A stretch of 64,000 nucleotides of DNA from assembly GCA_041685115.1 (NCBI GenBank), contig JAWLGK010000001.1:248001-312000 (forward strand), written 5' to 3'. Of this stretch, positions 10,393-19,026 are shown in pieces. The translations under genes were made by a program, and so were the position numbers. Source of the DNA: JALOAT01 sp041685115. GTDB taxonomy: Bacteria; Pseudomonadota; Gammaproteobacteria; Thiohalomonadales; Thiohalomonadaceae. The notes beneath the pieces were generated by a model. It was given only the letters and a program-made list of their open reading frames with translations, was not told the origin of the DNA and searched no databases. Position 1 is the first letter of the stretch. Each line of letters opens with the position of its first letter.

Positions 10393-11553
10393 TTACAGCC
10401 CGGCCGCTGCGCGCAGGGCCTCGGCCTTGTCGGTGCGTTCCCAGGTGAACTCCGCGTCCTCGCGGCCGAAGTGGCCGTAGGCGGCCGTGGCGCGGTAGAT
10501 GGGACGCAGCAGGTCGAGCATGTGGATGATGCCGCGCGGGCGCAGGTCGAAGACCTCGCGCACCAGTTGCACCATGCGTTCCTCGGCGATCTTGCCGGTG
10601 CCGAAGGTGTCGATGGAGATGGAGGTGGGCTCGGCCACGCCGATGGCGTAGGAGACCTGGATTTCGCAGCGGTCGGCGAGGCCGGCAGCGACGATGTTCT
10701 TGGCCACGTAGCGGCCGGCATAGGCGGCGGAGCGGTCCACCTTGGAGGGGTCCTTGCCGGAGAAGGCGCCGCCACCGTGGCGGGCCATGCCGCCATAGCT
10801 GTCGACGATGATCTTGCGTCCGGTCAGGCCGCAGTCGCCCATGGGGCCGCCGATGACGAAACGACCGGTGGGGTTGATGTAGAAGCGCGTGTCCTTGGTG
10901 ATCCACTCGCGCGGCAGCACGGGCAGGATGACCTCGTCCATCACCGCATCGTGCACCACCTTCTCGGTGACTTCGGGGGCGTGCTGGGTAGACAGCACCA
11001 CCGCGTCGATGCCCACGGGCACGCCGTCTTCGTAGACGAAGGTCACCTGGCTCTTGGCGTCGGGACGCAGCCAGGACAGGGTGCCGTTCTTGCGGATCTC
11101 GGCCTGGCGCTGCACCAGGCGGTGGGCGTAGGTGATGGGAGCGGGCATGAGCACGTCGGTCTCGCGGGTGGCGTAGCCGAACATGAGGCCCTGGTCGCCG
11201 GCGCCCATCTGTAGCTCATCCTCACGGTCCACGCCCTGGGCGATGTCCGGGGACTGCTTGCCGATGGCATTCAGCACGGCGCAGGATTCCCAGTCGAAAC
11301 CCATGCTGGAGCTGTTGTAGCCGATGTCCTTCACCACCTCACGGGCGACGCGCTCATAGTCCACCACGGCGGAGGTAGTGATCTCGCCAGCGACCATCAC
11401 CATGCCGGTCTTCACCAGGGTCTCGCAGGCCACACGGGCGCGCGGGTCCTGGGCCAGGATGGCGTCGAGGACGGCATCGGAGATCTGGTCGGCTATCTTG
11501 TCCGGATGGCCTTCGGACACCGACTCAGAGGTGAAAAGGTGCTGTTTGGACAT
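10393..11553 (-). CDS. metK: S-adenosylmethionine synthetase MetK
   Basis: MetK makes SAM from methionine and ATP as a Mg/K-dependent tetramer. The protein has 386 residues. Signatures seen are FTSESVSEGHPDKIADQ near the N-terminus (ATP/methionine site), GAGDQGLMFGYA and GGGAFSGKDPSKVDRSAAY (P-loop-like and Mg-binding). The start at 11553 (MSKQHLFTSES) is the family start; a longer in-frame reading upstream has no similarity. It is the first gene of the methyl-cycle block metK-ahcY-metF-rsmE. Confidence 0.98.
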   Translation of the reverse strand: MSKQHLFTSESVSEGHPDKIADQISDAVLDAILAQDPRARVACETLVKTGMVMVAGEITTSAVVDYERVAREVVKDIGYNSSSMGFDWESCAVLNAIGKQSPDIAQGVDREDELQMGAGDQGLMFGYATRETDVLMPAPITYAHRLVQRQAEIRKNGTLSWLRPDAKSQVTFVYEDGVPVGIDAVVLSTQHAPEVTEKVVHDAVMDEVILPVLPREWITKDTRFYINPTGRFVIGGPMGDCGLTGRKIIVDSYGGMARHGGGAFSGKDPSKVDRSAAYAGRYVAKNIVAAGLADRCEIQVSYAIGVAEPTSISIDTFGTGKIAEERMVQLVREVFDLRPRGIIHMLDLLRPIYRATAAYGHFGREDAEFTWERTDKAEALRAAAGL

Positions 11554-11707
11554 GCGATTCCCCAAAATTCTACGCCCCGAGGGCGGTACGAGGGCCAAAG
11601 GAAAAGGAAGCGCGGAAATATAACATTTCGCGGCGGCGGGAAAAACAGCCAGGCCCTCGCCCGGCTTGCCGGTCAAGCCCTGTTCCACCAGGAGGCATGG
11701 CCTCCGA

Positions 11708-12514
11708 TCAGTAGCCCCACATGTCTTCGAGCAGCCGGGCCTGGCCGGCGAAATGACGGGGCACGGCGGCCTCGAAACGGGGAATTTTCAGTGCCTCCAG
11801 GGCCGCGCGGCCCTCGGGGGTTTCGTGGGCTGCGAGCAATGCCTTGGTGATGGCCTGCCGCACCTGGGGACTGACCTCGGGCGCGGCGCTGATCCCGGGC
11901 GCGGGCGCCTGCTCGGTGGCAGCGACCGTGGTAAGGCCATTGAAGCGTCCGACCATGGCCGACGGGATGATGGCGCCGGCCGACTTGCCCGCCAGTACCC
12001 GCTCCACCGCCGCATCCAGATGATCGACTTCGACGAGAATGGGCTGGCGCAGGGGATTGGGGAAGAACTGGTTCAGGCACACCGCCCCCAGAGAGGGAGC
12101 GGGCATGCTGGCGACAGGCTTGCCGACCAGGTCGGCGGGTTCCATGGCCAGCTGATCCTCATGGGCTACCAGCGTGTAGCTGATGATGTCGGGCATTCGG
12201 GCCACCACGTGGTAACCCATCTTCGAGAGCCGGTAATCCACCATGTGTGGGCCCTCGAGGATGAGTTGGTAGCTGTTGCGGCGAGTCAGCTGCCAGTGCA
12301 CCAGGAAGTTGCTGGTGGTCGCGATCGTCACCCTGTGTCCCGTCGAACGGGTCAGGTAATCCGCCAACGGTTGATAGATGCGCCGCGTTTCCTGCTCGGA
12401 CAGCACCGGGTGAACGGCTAAAGTGAGTTCATCGGCTCGGGCCTGGCCGATGACAGACCAGACCGCCAACGCCAGCGCGATCGCGCGCAGCCATGCTGCA
12501 GATTCCATAGTCAT
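11708..12514 (-). CDS. PhnD-like phosphate/phosphonate-family periplasmic binding protein
   Basis: This 268-residue protein has a signal peptide (RAIALALAVWSVIGQARA) and the type-2 periplasmic-binding fold of the PhnD family. Landmarks are LTLAVHPVLSEQETRRIYQPL at the start, LVGKPVASMPAPS in the middle and LEALKIPRFEA near the C-terminus. In this family such proteins either feed an ABC transporter or act as sensor inputs. No permease or ATPase gene is adjacent, so it is probably an orphan and its ligand cannot be assigned. It is divergent from tkt across a 470-nt intergenic region. Start is ATG 12514 after a GGGGGACC sequence; ATG 12508 is an alternative. Confidence 0.8.
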   Translation of the reverse strand: MTMESAAWLRAIALALAVWSVIGQARADELTLAVHPVLSEQETRRIYQPLADYLTRSTGHRVTIATTSNFLVHWQLTRRNSYQLILEGPHMVDYRLSKMGYHVVARMPDIISYTLVAHEDQLAMEPADLVGKPVASMPAPSLGAVCLNQFFPNPLRQPILVEVDHLDAAVERVLAGKSAGAIIPSAMVGRFNGLTTVAATEQAPAPGISAAPEVSPQVRQAITKALLAAHETPEGRAALEALKIPRFEAAVPRHFAGQARLLEDMWGY

Positions 12515-12984
12515 GGTGGTCCCCCAAACCCGCCGATTGGCGGACGTACTGCATAAGCCGTGGGCGGAAAAACATCCGATTAGTCGTTATGGTTTCGACT
12601 TTAGCAGAGTGAATCGGGGGCGACACCGTAGCCTATCCATATAGGGATAGACCGCAAAAACCTCGTTTCGCGATATGCCGTGGAGGATAAGCCGGTGGTG
12701 ATATTGCCGGGGGGCAGTAGATTGTAGACAATCGGGCGGTCCGGTCGGATAAGGCCGGAAAATTGCGGCTACATTTTTCAAGGCATGCGTGCGCTACGCG
12801 CAGGTTGCCCGGAACTGATGTTAGGTCTCGACCGCGCCGCCGGGGCGACAACAACGACTAGAAAAAGGGCCCTGCACCCGGATTGACGGCGCTACGCCAG
12901 CCGGTGTGCGATACGGCAGTGGAGCCGCGTACCCGGTTTATAAAAGAACACGAATTTTCGAAAAATCTCAGGAGAAGCACACAC
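12515..12984. other. 470-nt intergenic region between divergent PhnD-like gene and tkt
   Basis: No credible gene is seen here. Two small dyads stand out: CTATCC-N6-GGATAG around 12633-12650 and ATTGT-AG-ACAAT at 12721-12732. Either could be an operator. A TATAAA lies in GGTTTATAAAAG close upstream of tkt, and AGGAGAAG at 12970 is the tkt ribosome-binding site. A CbbR-like regulator gene lies at the far end of the tkt cluster, so a LysR site might be expected here, but I could not identify a convincing TNA-N7/8-TNA pair. Confidence 0.5.
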
Positions 12985-14979
12985 ATGCCTAACCGTCGTG
13001 AACTCGCCAATGCCATTCGTGCGCTCAGCATGGATGGGGTCCAGAAGGCCAAGTCCGGTCACCCCGGCGCCCCCATGGGCATGGCCGACATCGCCGAAGT
13101 CCTCTGGCGCGACCACCTGAAGCACAACCCGAAAAACCCCCAGTGGCACGACCGCGACCGTTTCGTCCTCTCCAACGGCCACGGCTCCATGCTCATCTAT
13201 TCCCTGCTGCACCTGACCGGCTACGACGTCAGCCTCGATGACCTGAAGAGCTTCCGCCAGCTGCACTCCAAGACCCCCGGGCATCCCGAATACGGCTACA
13301 CCCCGGGCGTGGAAACCACCACCGGTCCGCTGGGTCAGGGCATCACCAACGGTGTCGGCATGGCCATCGCCGAGAAGGTCCTCGCCGGCCAGTTCAACCG
13401 CCCCGGCCATCACATCGTCGACCACCACACCTATGTGTTCATGGGCGACGGCTGCATGATGGAAGGTATCTCCCATGAGGCCTGTGCCCTGGCCGGCACC
13501 CTGGGCCTCGGCAAGCTCATCGCCTTTTGGGATGACAACGGCATTTCCATCGACGGTCACGTGGACGGCTGGTTCACCGACGACACGCCGAAGCGCTTCG
13601 AGGCCTACGGTTGGCACGTGGTGCGCGGCGTGGACGGCCATGACGCGGAGGCGATCAACAAGGCCATCCACGAGGCCAAGAGCGTCAACGACAAGCCCAC
13701 GCTCATCTGCTGCAAGACCGTCATCGGCTTCGGCGCACCCAACCTGTGCGGTTCCCACGACTGCCACGGCGCGCCCCTGGGCGACGACGAAATCGCTGCC
13801 ACCCGTGAGAACCTGGGCTGGAAGCACGAGCCGTTCGTGATCCCGGCCGATATCGCCGCCGAGTGGGACGCCACCCAGAAGGGCGCCAAGGCCGAGGGCC
13901 ACTGGCAGGAGAAATTCGACGCCTATAAGAAGGCATTCCCCGAACTTGCCGCCGAATTCGAGCGCCGCATGAAGGGTGAGCTGCCCGCGAACTGGGCGAG
14001 GGACGCGGCTGAATTCATCAATGCCGTGAACGCCAAGGCCGAAAAGATCGCCACCCGCAAGGCCTCCCAGAACGCCATCGGCGGCTATGCCAAGCTGCTG
14101 CCCGAGTTCCTGGGCGGTTCCGCCGATCTCACGCCCTCCAACCTCACCGGCTGGAAGGAAGCCAAGGCCATCACCAACACGGTGAACGATGGCAACTACA
14201 TCTCTTACGGTGTGCGCGAGTTCGGCATGTCCGCGATTATGAACGGCATGGCCCTGCATGGCGGATTCATCCCGTTCGGCGGCACCTTCCTGATGTTCTC
14301 CGAGTACGCCCGCAATGCCCTGCGCATGGCGGCGCTCATGAAGATCCGCTCCATCTTCGTGTATACCCACGACTCCATCGGCCTGGGCGAGGACGGCCCC
14401 ACCCACCAGCCGATCGAGCAGATCGCCACCCTGCGCTATATTCCCAACATGTCGCTGTGGCGTCCCTGCGACGCGGTTGAATCCGCCGTGGCCTGGGCGC
14501 GGGCTGTGGAACGCAAGACCGGTCCCTCCTGCCTCATCTTCTCGCGCCAAAACCTGCCGCACATGGAGCGTAGTGCCGAGCAACTTGCCGCCATCGCCCG
14601 CGGCGGTTACGTGCTGAAGGACTGCGAAGGCACGCCGGAGGCCATCATCCTCGCCACGGGCTCCGAGGTGGAGCTCGCGGTGAATGCCTATGCTGAACTC
14701 AGTAAGCAGGGTCGCAAGGTGCGCGTGGTCTCCATGCCCTCCACCGACACCTTCGACGCCCAGGACGCGGCGTATCGCGAATCCGTGCTGCCTGCCAAGG
14801 TCCGCGCGCGCGTGGCCGTGGAAGCCGGTGTGACCGCCTTCTGGGGCAAGTACGTCGGTCTGGACGGCAAGGTCATCGGCATCGACCGCTTCGGCGAGTC
14901 GGCGCCGGCAGACCAGCTGTTCAAGGAATTCGGCTTCACCACTGAGAACGTGGTGAAGGCGGTCGAGTCCATCATCTAA
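12985..14979 (+). CDS. tkt: Transketolase
   Basis: Transketolase moves two-carbon ketol units between sugar phosphates in the pentose-phosphate and Calvin cycles, using thiamine diphosphate. The 664 residues are close to the E. coli enzyme. Motifs seen: AIRALSMDGVQKAKSGHPG at the N-terminus, GDGCMMEGISHEA (ThDP/Mg binding), HDSIGLGEDGPTHQP (active-site His region) and SRQNLP. The start MPNRREL is chosen because AGGAGAAG lies 7 nt before it; an earlier in-frame start has no family similarity. It heads a same-strand cluster with gap, pgk, pyk and fba. Confidence 0.97.
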   Translation: MPNRRELANAIRALSMDGVQKAKSGHPGAPMGMADIAEVLWRDHLKHNPKNPQWHDRDRFVLSNGHGSMLIYSLLHLTGYDVSLDDLKSFRQLHSKTPGHPEYGYTPGVETTTGPLGQGITNGVGMAIAEKVLAGQFNRPGHHIVDHHTYVFMGDGCMMEGISHEACALAGTLGLGKLIAFWDDNGISIDGHVDGWFTDDTPKRFEAYGWHVVRGVDGHDAEAINKAIHEAKSVNDKPTLICCKTVIGFGAPNLCGSHDCHGAPLGDDEIAATRENLGWKHEPFVIPADIAAEWDATQKGAKAEGHWQEKFDAYKKAFPELAAEFERRMKGELPANWARDAAEFINAVNAKAEKIATRKASQNAIGGYAKLLPEFLGGSADLTPSNLTGWKEAKAITNTVNDGNYISYGVREFGMSAIMNGMALHGGFIPFGGTFLMFSEYARNALRMAALMKIRSIFVYTHDSIGLGEDGPTHQPIEQIATLRYIPNMSLWRPCDAVESAVAWARAVERKTGPSCLIFSRQNLPHMERSAEQLAAIARGGYVLKDCEGTPEAIILATGSEVELAVNAYAELSKQGRKVRVVSMPSTDTFDAQDAAYRESVLPAKVRARVAVEAGVTAFWGKYVGLDGKVIGIDRFGESAPADQLFKEFGFTTENVVKAVESII

Positions 14980-15001
14980 GAAAAACCAGGAGATCGAAAG
15001 A

Positions 15002-16006
15002 ATGGCTATCAAAGTTGGTATCAACGGCTTCGGTCGTATCGGCCGCATGGTGTTCCGCGCTATCGCCAAGGAAGCCGAGTTCAAAGAAATCGAGGTCGTC
15101 GCCATCAACGACCTGCTCGAGCCCGACTACCTGGCCTACATGCTCAAGTACGACTCCGTGCACGGCCGCTTCAACGGTGATGTGAAGGTCGACGGCACCA
15201 ACCTCATGGTGAACGGCAAGAAGATCCGTCTCACCGCCGAGAAGGACCCGACCGCCCTGAAGTGGGGCGAGGTGGGTGCGGACCTGGTCATCGAGTGCAC
15301 CGGCCTGTTCCTCACCAAGGAATCCTGTGAGGCGCACCTCAAGGCCGGCGCCAAGAAGGTGGTGCAGTCCGCCCCCTCCAAGGACGACACCCCGATGTTC
15401 GTATACGGCGTAAACCACCAGAAGTACGCCGGTGAGACCATCGTTTCCGCCGCCTCCTGCACCACCAACTGCCTGGCACCCGTGGCCAAGGTGCTGCACG
15501 AGAACTTCGGCATCAAGCGCGGCCTGATGAGCACCGTGCACGCCGCCACCGCCACACAGAAGACCGTCGACGGTCCGTCCAAGAAGGACTGGCGCGGCGG
15601 CCGCGGCATCCTGGAGAACATCATCCCGTCCTCCACCGGCGCCGCCAAGGCCGTGGGCAAGGTCATCCCCGAGCTGAACAAGAAGCTCACCGGTATGGCC
15701 TTCCGCGTGCCCACCTCCGATGTCTCCGTGGTCGATCTCACCGTCGAACTGGAGAAGGACGCCACTTACGAGCAGATCTGCGCGGCCATGAAGAAGGCGG
15801 CCGAGGGCGAGCTCAAGGGCGTGCTGGGCTACACCGACGAGAAGGTGGTCGCCACCGATTTCCGCGGCTGCCCGCAGCCTTCCACCTTCGACGCCGACGC
15901 GGGCATCGCCCTGGACAACACCTTCGTCAAGGTGGTGACCTGGTACGACAACGAGTACGGCTACACCTGCAACATGCTCCGCTTCGCGAAGCACGTAGCG
16001 AAGTAA
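15002..16006 (+). CDS. gap: Glyceraldehyde-3-phosphate dehydrogenase, type I
   Basis: This 334-residue enzyme interconverts glyceraldehyde-3-phosphate and 1,3-bisphosphoglycerate. It has the Rossmann start VGINGFGRIGR, the active site SAASCTTNCLAP with the catalytic Cys, and TWYDNEYGY at the C-terminus. The sequence AINDLL places Asp at the position that normally favours NAD over NADP. It is 22 nt after tkt, with CAGGAGATCG ahead of the start, so the two are clearly one operon. Confidence 0.97.
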   Translation: MAIKVGINGFGRIGRMVFRAIAKEAEFKEIEVVAINDLLEPDYLAYMLKYDSVHGRFNGDVKVDGTNLMVNGKKIRLTAEKDPTALKWGEVGADLVIECTGLFLTKESCEAHLKAGAKKVVQSAPSKDDTPMFVYGVNHQKYAGETIVSAASCTTNCLAPVAKVLHENFGIKRGLMSTVHAATATQKTVDGPSKKDWRGGRGILENIIPSSTGAAKAVGKVIPELNKKLTGMAFRVPTSDVSVVDLTVELEKDATYEQICAAMKKAAEGELKGVLGYTDEKVVATDFRGCPQPSTFDADAGIALDNTFVKVVTWYDNEYGYTCNMLRFAKHVAK

Positions 16007-16013
16007 GAAAAAG

Positions 16014-16083
16014 CCGATGACCACGGGGAACGCGGGGATAAGAAGCACTTGATCTTCCCCCCGTGTCTCCCGTGGTTAAGGCT
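16014..16083. repeat. Fold-back repeat with ACCACGGG...CCCGTGGTT ends
   Basis: This imperfect inverted repeat lies between gap and pgk. ACCACGGGGAACGCGGGG and CCCCGTGTCTCCCGTGGTT form the arms around a loop of about 20 nt, and AAAGCC/GGCTTT extend the stem outward. It is built like the other fold-back elements in the window but with a different repeat word. It lies inside an apparent operon, so it would form a hairpin in the mRNA, possibly affecting processing or differential expression of gap and pgk. Confidence 0.7.
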
Positions 16084-16181
16084 TTCCTTTTCTTGTCAGC
16101 GCTCGAGAGTCATCCGCCGAAGCGGTGCTTCCGCCGATGGTTTTCAAAAAATAATCAAACAAAATCCAAGGAGCAGTCCAC

Positions 16182-17363
16182 ATGTCAGTGAAGAAGATGA
16201 CCGAGCTGGACCTGAAGGGAAAGCGCGTTTTCATCCGTGCCGACCTGAACGTTCCCGTGAAGGACGGCAAGGTGACGTCCGACGCGCGCATCACCGCCTC
16301 CATGCCCACCATCGAGGCCGCCCTGAAGGCCGGCGCAAAGGTGATGGTGACCTCCCACCTGGGGCGCCCCACCGAGGGTGAGTGGAGCGAAGAGGTCTCC
16401 CTGAAGCCCGTGGCCGACGTGCTCTCCCAGAAGCTTGGCAAGCCCGTGCGCCTCATCAAGGACTGGGTGAACGGTGGTTTCGATGTCGCCGAAGGCGAGC
16501 TGGTCCTGCTTGAAAACTGCCGTGTCAACAAGGGCGAAAAGAAGAACGACGATGAACTGTCCAAGAAATACGCCGCACTCTGCGACGTGTTTGTCATGGA
16601 CGCTTTCGGCACCGCGCATCGCGCCCAGGCCTCCACCCATGGTGTCGCCAAGTACGCGCCCGTAGCGTGCGCCGGCATCCTGCTCATGGGCGAGCTGGAT
16701 GCGCTGAACAAGGCATTGGCCAATCCCAAGCGCCCCATGGTCGCCATCGTGGGCGGCAGCAAGGTCTCCACCAAACTGACCGTGCTCGAATCGCTGTCCG
16801 AGAAGGTGGACCAGCTGGTGGTGGGCGGCGGCATCGCCAACACCTTCCTGGCCGCAGCCGGCAAGCAGATCGGCAAGTCCCTGGCCGAGGCCGACCTCAT
16901 CCCCACTGCCAAGGCGCTGATGGAAAAGATGCAACAGCGCGGCGCCAACATCCCCATCGCGGTGGACGTGGTGGTGGGCAAGCAGTTCGACGCCAACGAG
17001 CCCGCAGTTTTGAAGGGCGCGGATGCCGTGGCTGCCGACGACATGATCTTCGATATCGGCCCCAAGAGCGCCCAGGAGCTGGCCGATATCATCATGAAGG
17101 CGGGTACGGTGGTCTGGAATGGCCCGGTGGGCGTGTTCGAGTTCGACCAGTTCGGTGACGGCACCAAGAAGATCGCCGAAGCGATCGCCAATACCAACGC
17201 CTTCACCCTGGCCGGCGGCGGCGACACCATCGCCGCCATCCAGAAGTACGACATCTACGAAAAAGTGTCCTACATCTCGACGGCCGGCGGTGCATTCCTG
17301 GAATACTTGGAAGGAAAGGTACTGCCTGCGGTGGCGATGCTCGAAGAACGCGCCAGCAAGTAG
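16182..17363 (+). CDS. pgk: Phosphoglycerate kinase
   Basis: Pgk transfers phosphate between 1,3-bisphosphoglycerate and ADP. The 393 residues fit bacterial enzymes. Seen are KRVFIRADLNVP (substrate-binding Arg/Asp), TSHLGRP, LLENCRVNKGEKKN, VGGSKVSTKL and the nucleotide-site region LAGGGDTIAAI near the C-terminus. The start MSVKKMTELDLKG is preceded by CAAGGAGCAGTCCAC. It lies 175 nt downstream of gap, with a fold-back repeat between. Confidence 0.97.
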   Translation: MSVKKMTELDLKGKRVFIRADLNVPVKDGKVTSDARITASMPTIEAALKAGAKVMVTSHLGRPTEGEWSEEVSLKPVADVLSQKLGKPVRLIKDWVNGGFDVAEGELVLLENCRVNKGEKKNDDELSKKYAALCDVFVMDAFGTAHRAQASTHGVAKYAPVACAGILLMGELDALNKALANPKRPMVAIVGGSKVSTKLTVLESLSEKVDQLVVGGGIANTFLAAAGKQIGKSLAEADLIPTAKALMEKMQQRGANIPIAVDVVVGKQFDANEPAVLKGADAVAADDMIFDIGPKSAQELADIIMKAGTVVWNGPVGVFEFDQFGDGTKKIAEAIANTNAFTLAGGGDTIAAIQKYDIYEKVSYISTAGGAFLEYLEGKVLPAVAMLEERASK

Positions 17364-17381
17364 TTTTCAGTTTTTTCATAA

Positions 17382-17415
17382 GAGCGCCGGGAGGGCGGAG
17401 CATCTCCCGGCGCTC
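17382..17415 (+). other. Strong hairpin between pgk and pyk (no U-tract)
   Basis: GAGCGCCGGGA (17382-17392) and TCCCGGCGCTC (17405-17415) form a perfect 11-bp stem with a 12-nt loop, immediately after pgk. No run of T follows, so it is not a classic intrinsic terminator. It may stabilise the 3' end of a processed upstream transcript or act as a partial attenuator between pgk and pyk. Confidence 0.65.
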
Positions 17416-17453
17416 GAACTTAGAGGGTCGGCAACAGGCCCCTGAGAAACCAC

Positions 17454-18887
17454 ATGCCAAGACGAACCAAGATTGTGTCCACCCTGGGACCGGCAACCGA
17501 CGATCCCAAGATGCTGGACAAGATTATCCAGGCCGGCGTCGACCTGGTCCGCATCAATTTTTCCCACGGCAAACCCGAAGAACACCTCGAACGGGTGGAA
17601 AAGGTACGCAACCGCGCCCGTGCCCACGGCCGACAGGTCGGGGTGCTGGCGGATCTGCAAGGCCCCAAGATTCGCATCGAAAAATTCAGTGACGGTAAGG
17701 TGTTCCTGGAAGAAGGCCAGACCTTCACCCTCGACGCTGCGCTGGACCACGACCGCGGTGATCACGAGCGCGTCGGCATCGCCTACAAGCAGTTGCCCGA
17801 GGACGTCACCCGCGGCGACACCCTGCTGCTCGATGATGGTCGCGTGGTGCTGTGGGTCGACAGGGTCGAAGGGCCGGAGGTGGTGTGCCGCGTGGTGGTC
17901 GGCGGTGTGCTGTCCGACCGCAAGGGCATCAACAAGCAGGGTGGCGGGCTTTCGGCCCCCGCCCTGACCGACAAAGACAAGGAAGACATCCGTCTGGCGG
18001 CGAAGATGGAGGCCGATTACGTGGCCGTATCGTTTCCGCGTACTGCGGACGATATCAACGAGGCACGCGCCCTGCTGCGCGCGGCCGGCGGTCACGGTGA
18101 AATCGTCGCCAAAATCGAGCGCGCCGAGGCCCTGGAGGTGATCGACGAGATCATCGCCGCATCCGGCGCCATCATGGTGGCGCGCGGCGACCTGGGCGTG
18201 GAGATCGGCGACGCCGCGCTGGTGCCCTGGCAGAAGCGCCTCATCAAGCAGGCGCGCACCATGAACCGGCCGGTGATCACCGCGACCCAGATGATGGAGT
18301 CCATGATCACCAACCAGATCCCGACCCGCGCCGAGGTATTCGACGTGGCCAACGCGGTGCTGGACGGCACGGATGCGGTGATGCTTTCCGCGGAGACCGC
18401 CACCGGTAAATACCCGGACAAGGCCATCGCGGCCATGGACCGCATCTGTCTGGAGGCAGAGAAGCAGCGCATCGCCACCACCTCCGATCACCGCATCAAT
18501 ACCGAGTTCACCCACATCGACGAAGCCGTTGCCATGGCCTCCATGTACGTGGCCAACCACCTCCGGGTGAAGGCGATTGCCTCGTTGACTGAGTCCGGTG
18601 CGACGCCGCTGTGGATGTCCCGCATCAGCTCGGGTATCCCCATCTACGCCATGACGCGGCACTCCAGCACCCGGCGCAAGGTCACGCTTTACCGTGGCGT
18701 GTATCCGGTCGCATTCGACGTCACCACCTCGGATCACGCCCAGGTCAACCGCGAAACCGTGGACGAGCTGGTTCGCCGTGGGGCCGTGCGCGACGGCGAT
18801 CTGGTGATCATCACCAAGGGCGACATGATGGGCGTCCACGGTGGCACCAATGCCATGAAGATCGTCCGGGTGGGCGAACTGGTCTAG
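17454..18887 (+). CDS. pyk: Pyruvate kinase
   Basis: Pyruvate kinase makes pyruvate and ATP from phosphoenolpyruvate and ADP. The 477 residues are close to E. coli PykA (480). Signatures are RRTKIVSTLGPATDD, VRINFSHG, LADLQGPKIRIEKF, the active-site stretch IMVARGDLGVEIGD and ATQMMESMI, and DAVMLSAETATGKYP. The C-terminal regulatory domain is present, ending near DMMGVHGGTNAMKIVRVG. It is the fourth gene of the tkt cluster, 90 nt after pgk. Confidence 0.96.
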   Translation: MPRRTKIVSTLGPATDDPKMLDKIIQAGVDLVRINFSHGKPEEHLERVEKVRNRARAHGRQVGVLADLQGPKIRIEKFSDGKVFLEEGQTFTLDAALDHDRGDHERVGIAYKQLPEDVTRGDTLLLDDGRVVLWVDRVEGPEVVCRVVVGGVLSDRKGINKQGGGLSAPALTDKDKEDIRLAAKMEADYVAVSFPRTADDINEARALLRAAGGHGEIVAKIERAEALEVIDEIIAASGAIMVARGDLGVEIGDAALVPWQKRLIKQARTMNRPVITATQMMESMITNQIPTRAEVFDVANAVLDGTDAVMLSAETATGKYPDKAIAAMDRICLEAEKQRIATTSDHRINTEFTHIDEAVAMASMYVANHLRVKAIASLTESGATPLWMSRISSGIPIYAMTRHSSTRRKVTLYRGVYPVAFDVTTSDHAQVNRETVDELVRRGAVRDGDLVIITKGDMMGVHGGTNAMKIVRVGELV

Positions 18888-19026
18888 CGAAGCGGGAAGA
18901 TCTGCCGATGGACGCCAATGGATGCGAAAGGGACGTGCAGTTATTCGCATTGGTTTACGTGCATCGGCGGACATCTATCTTTCCAGTTTGAAGAAGAACA
19001 TCTGACATCAACTAAGGAGAATCCAC

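Noticed and set aside
12892..15108. 738-codon frame opposite tkt
   Set aside because: Antisense of transketolase; no motif and no ribosome-binding site.
17376..18974. 532-codon frame opposite pyk
   Set aside because: Antisense composition; pyruvate kinase motifs are on the plus strand.
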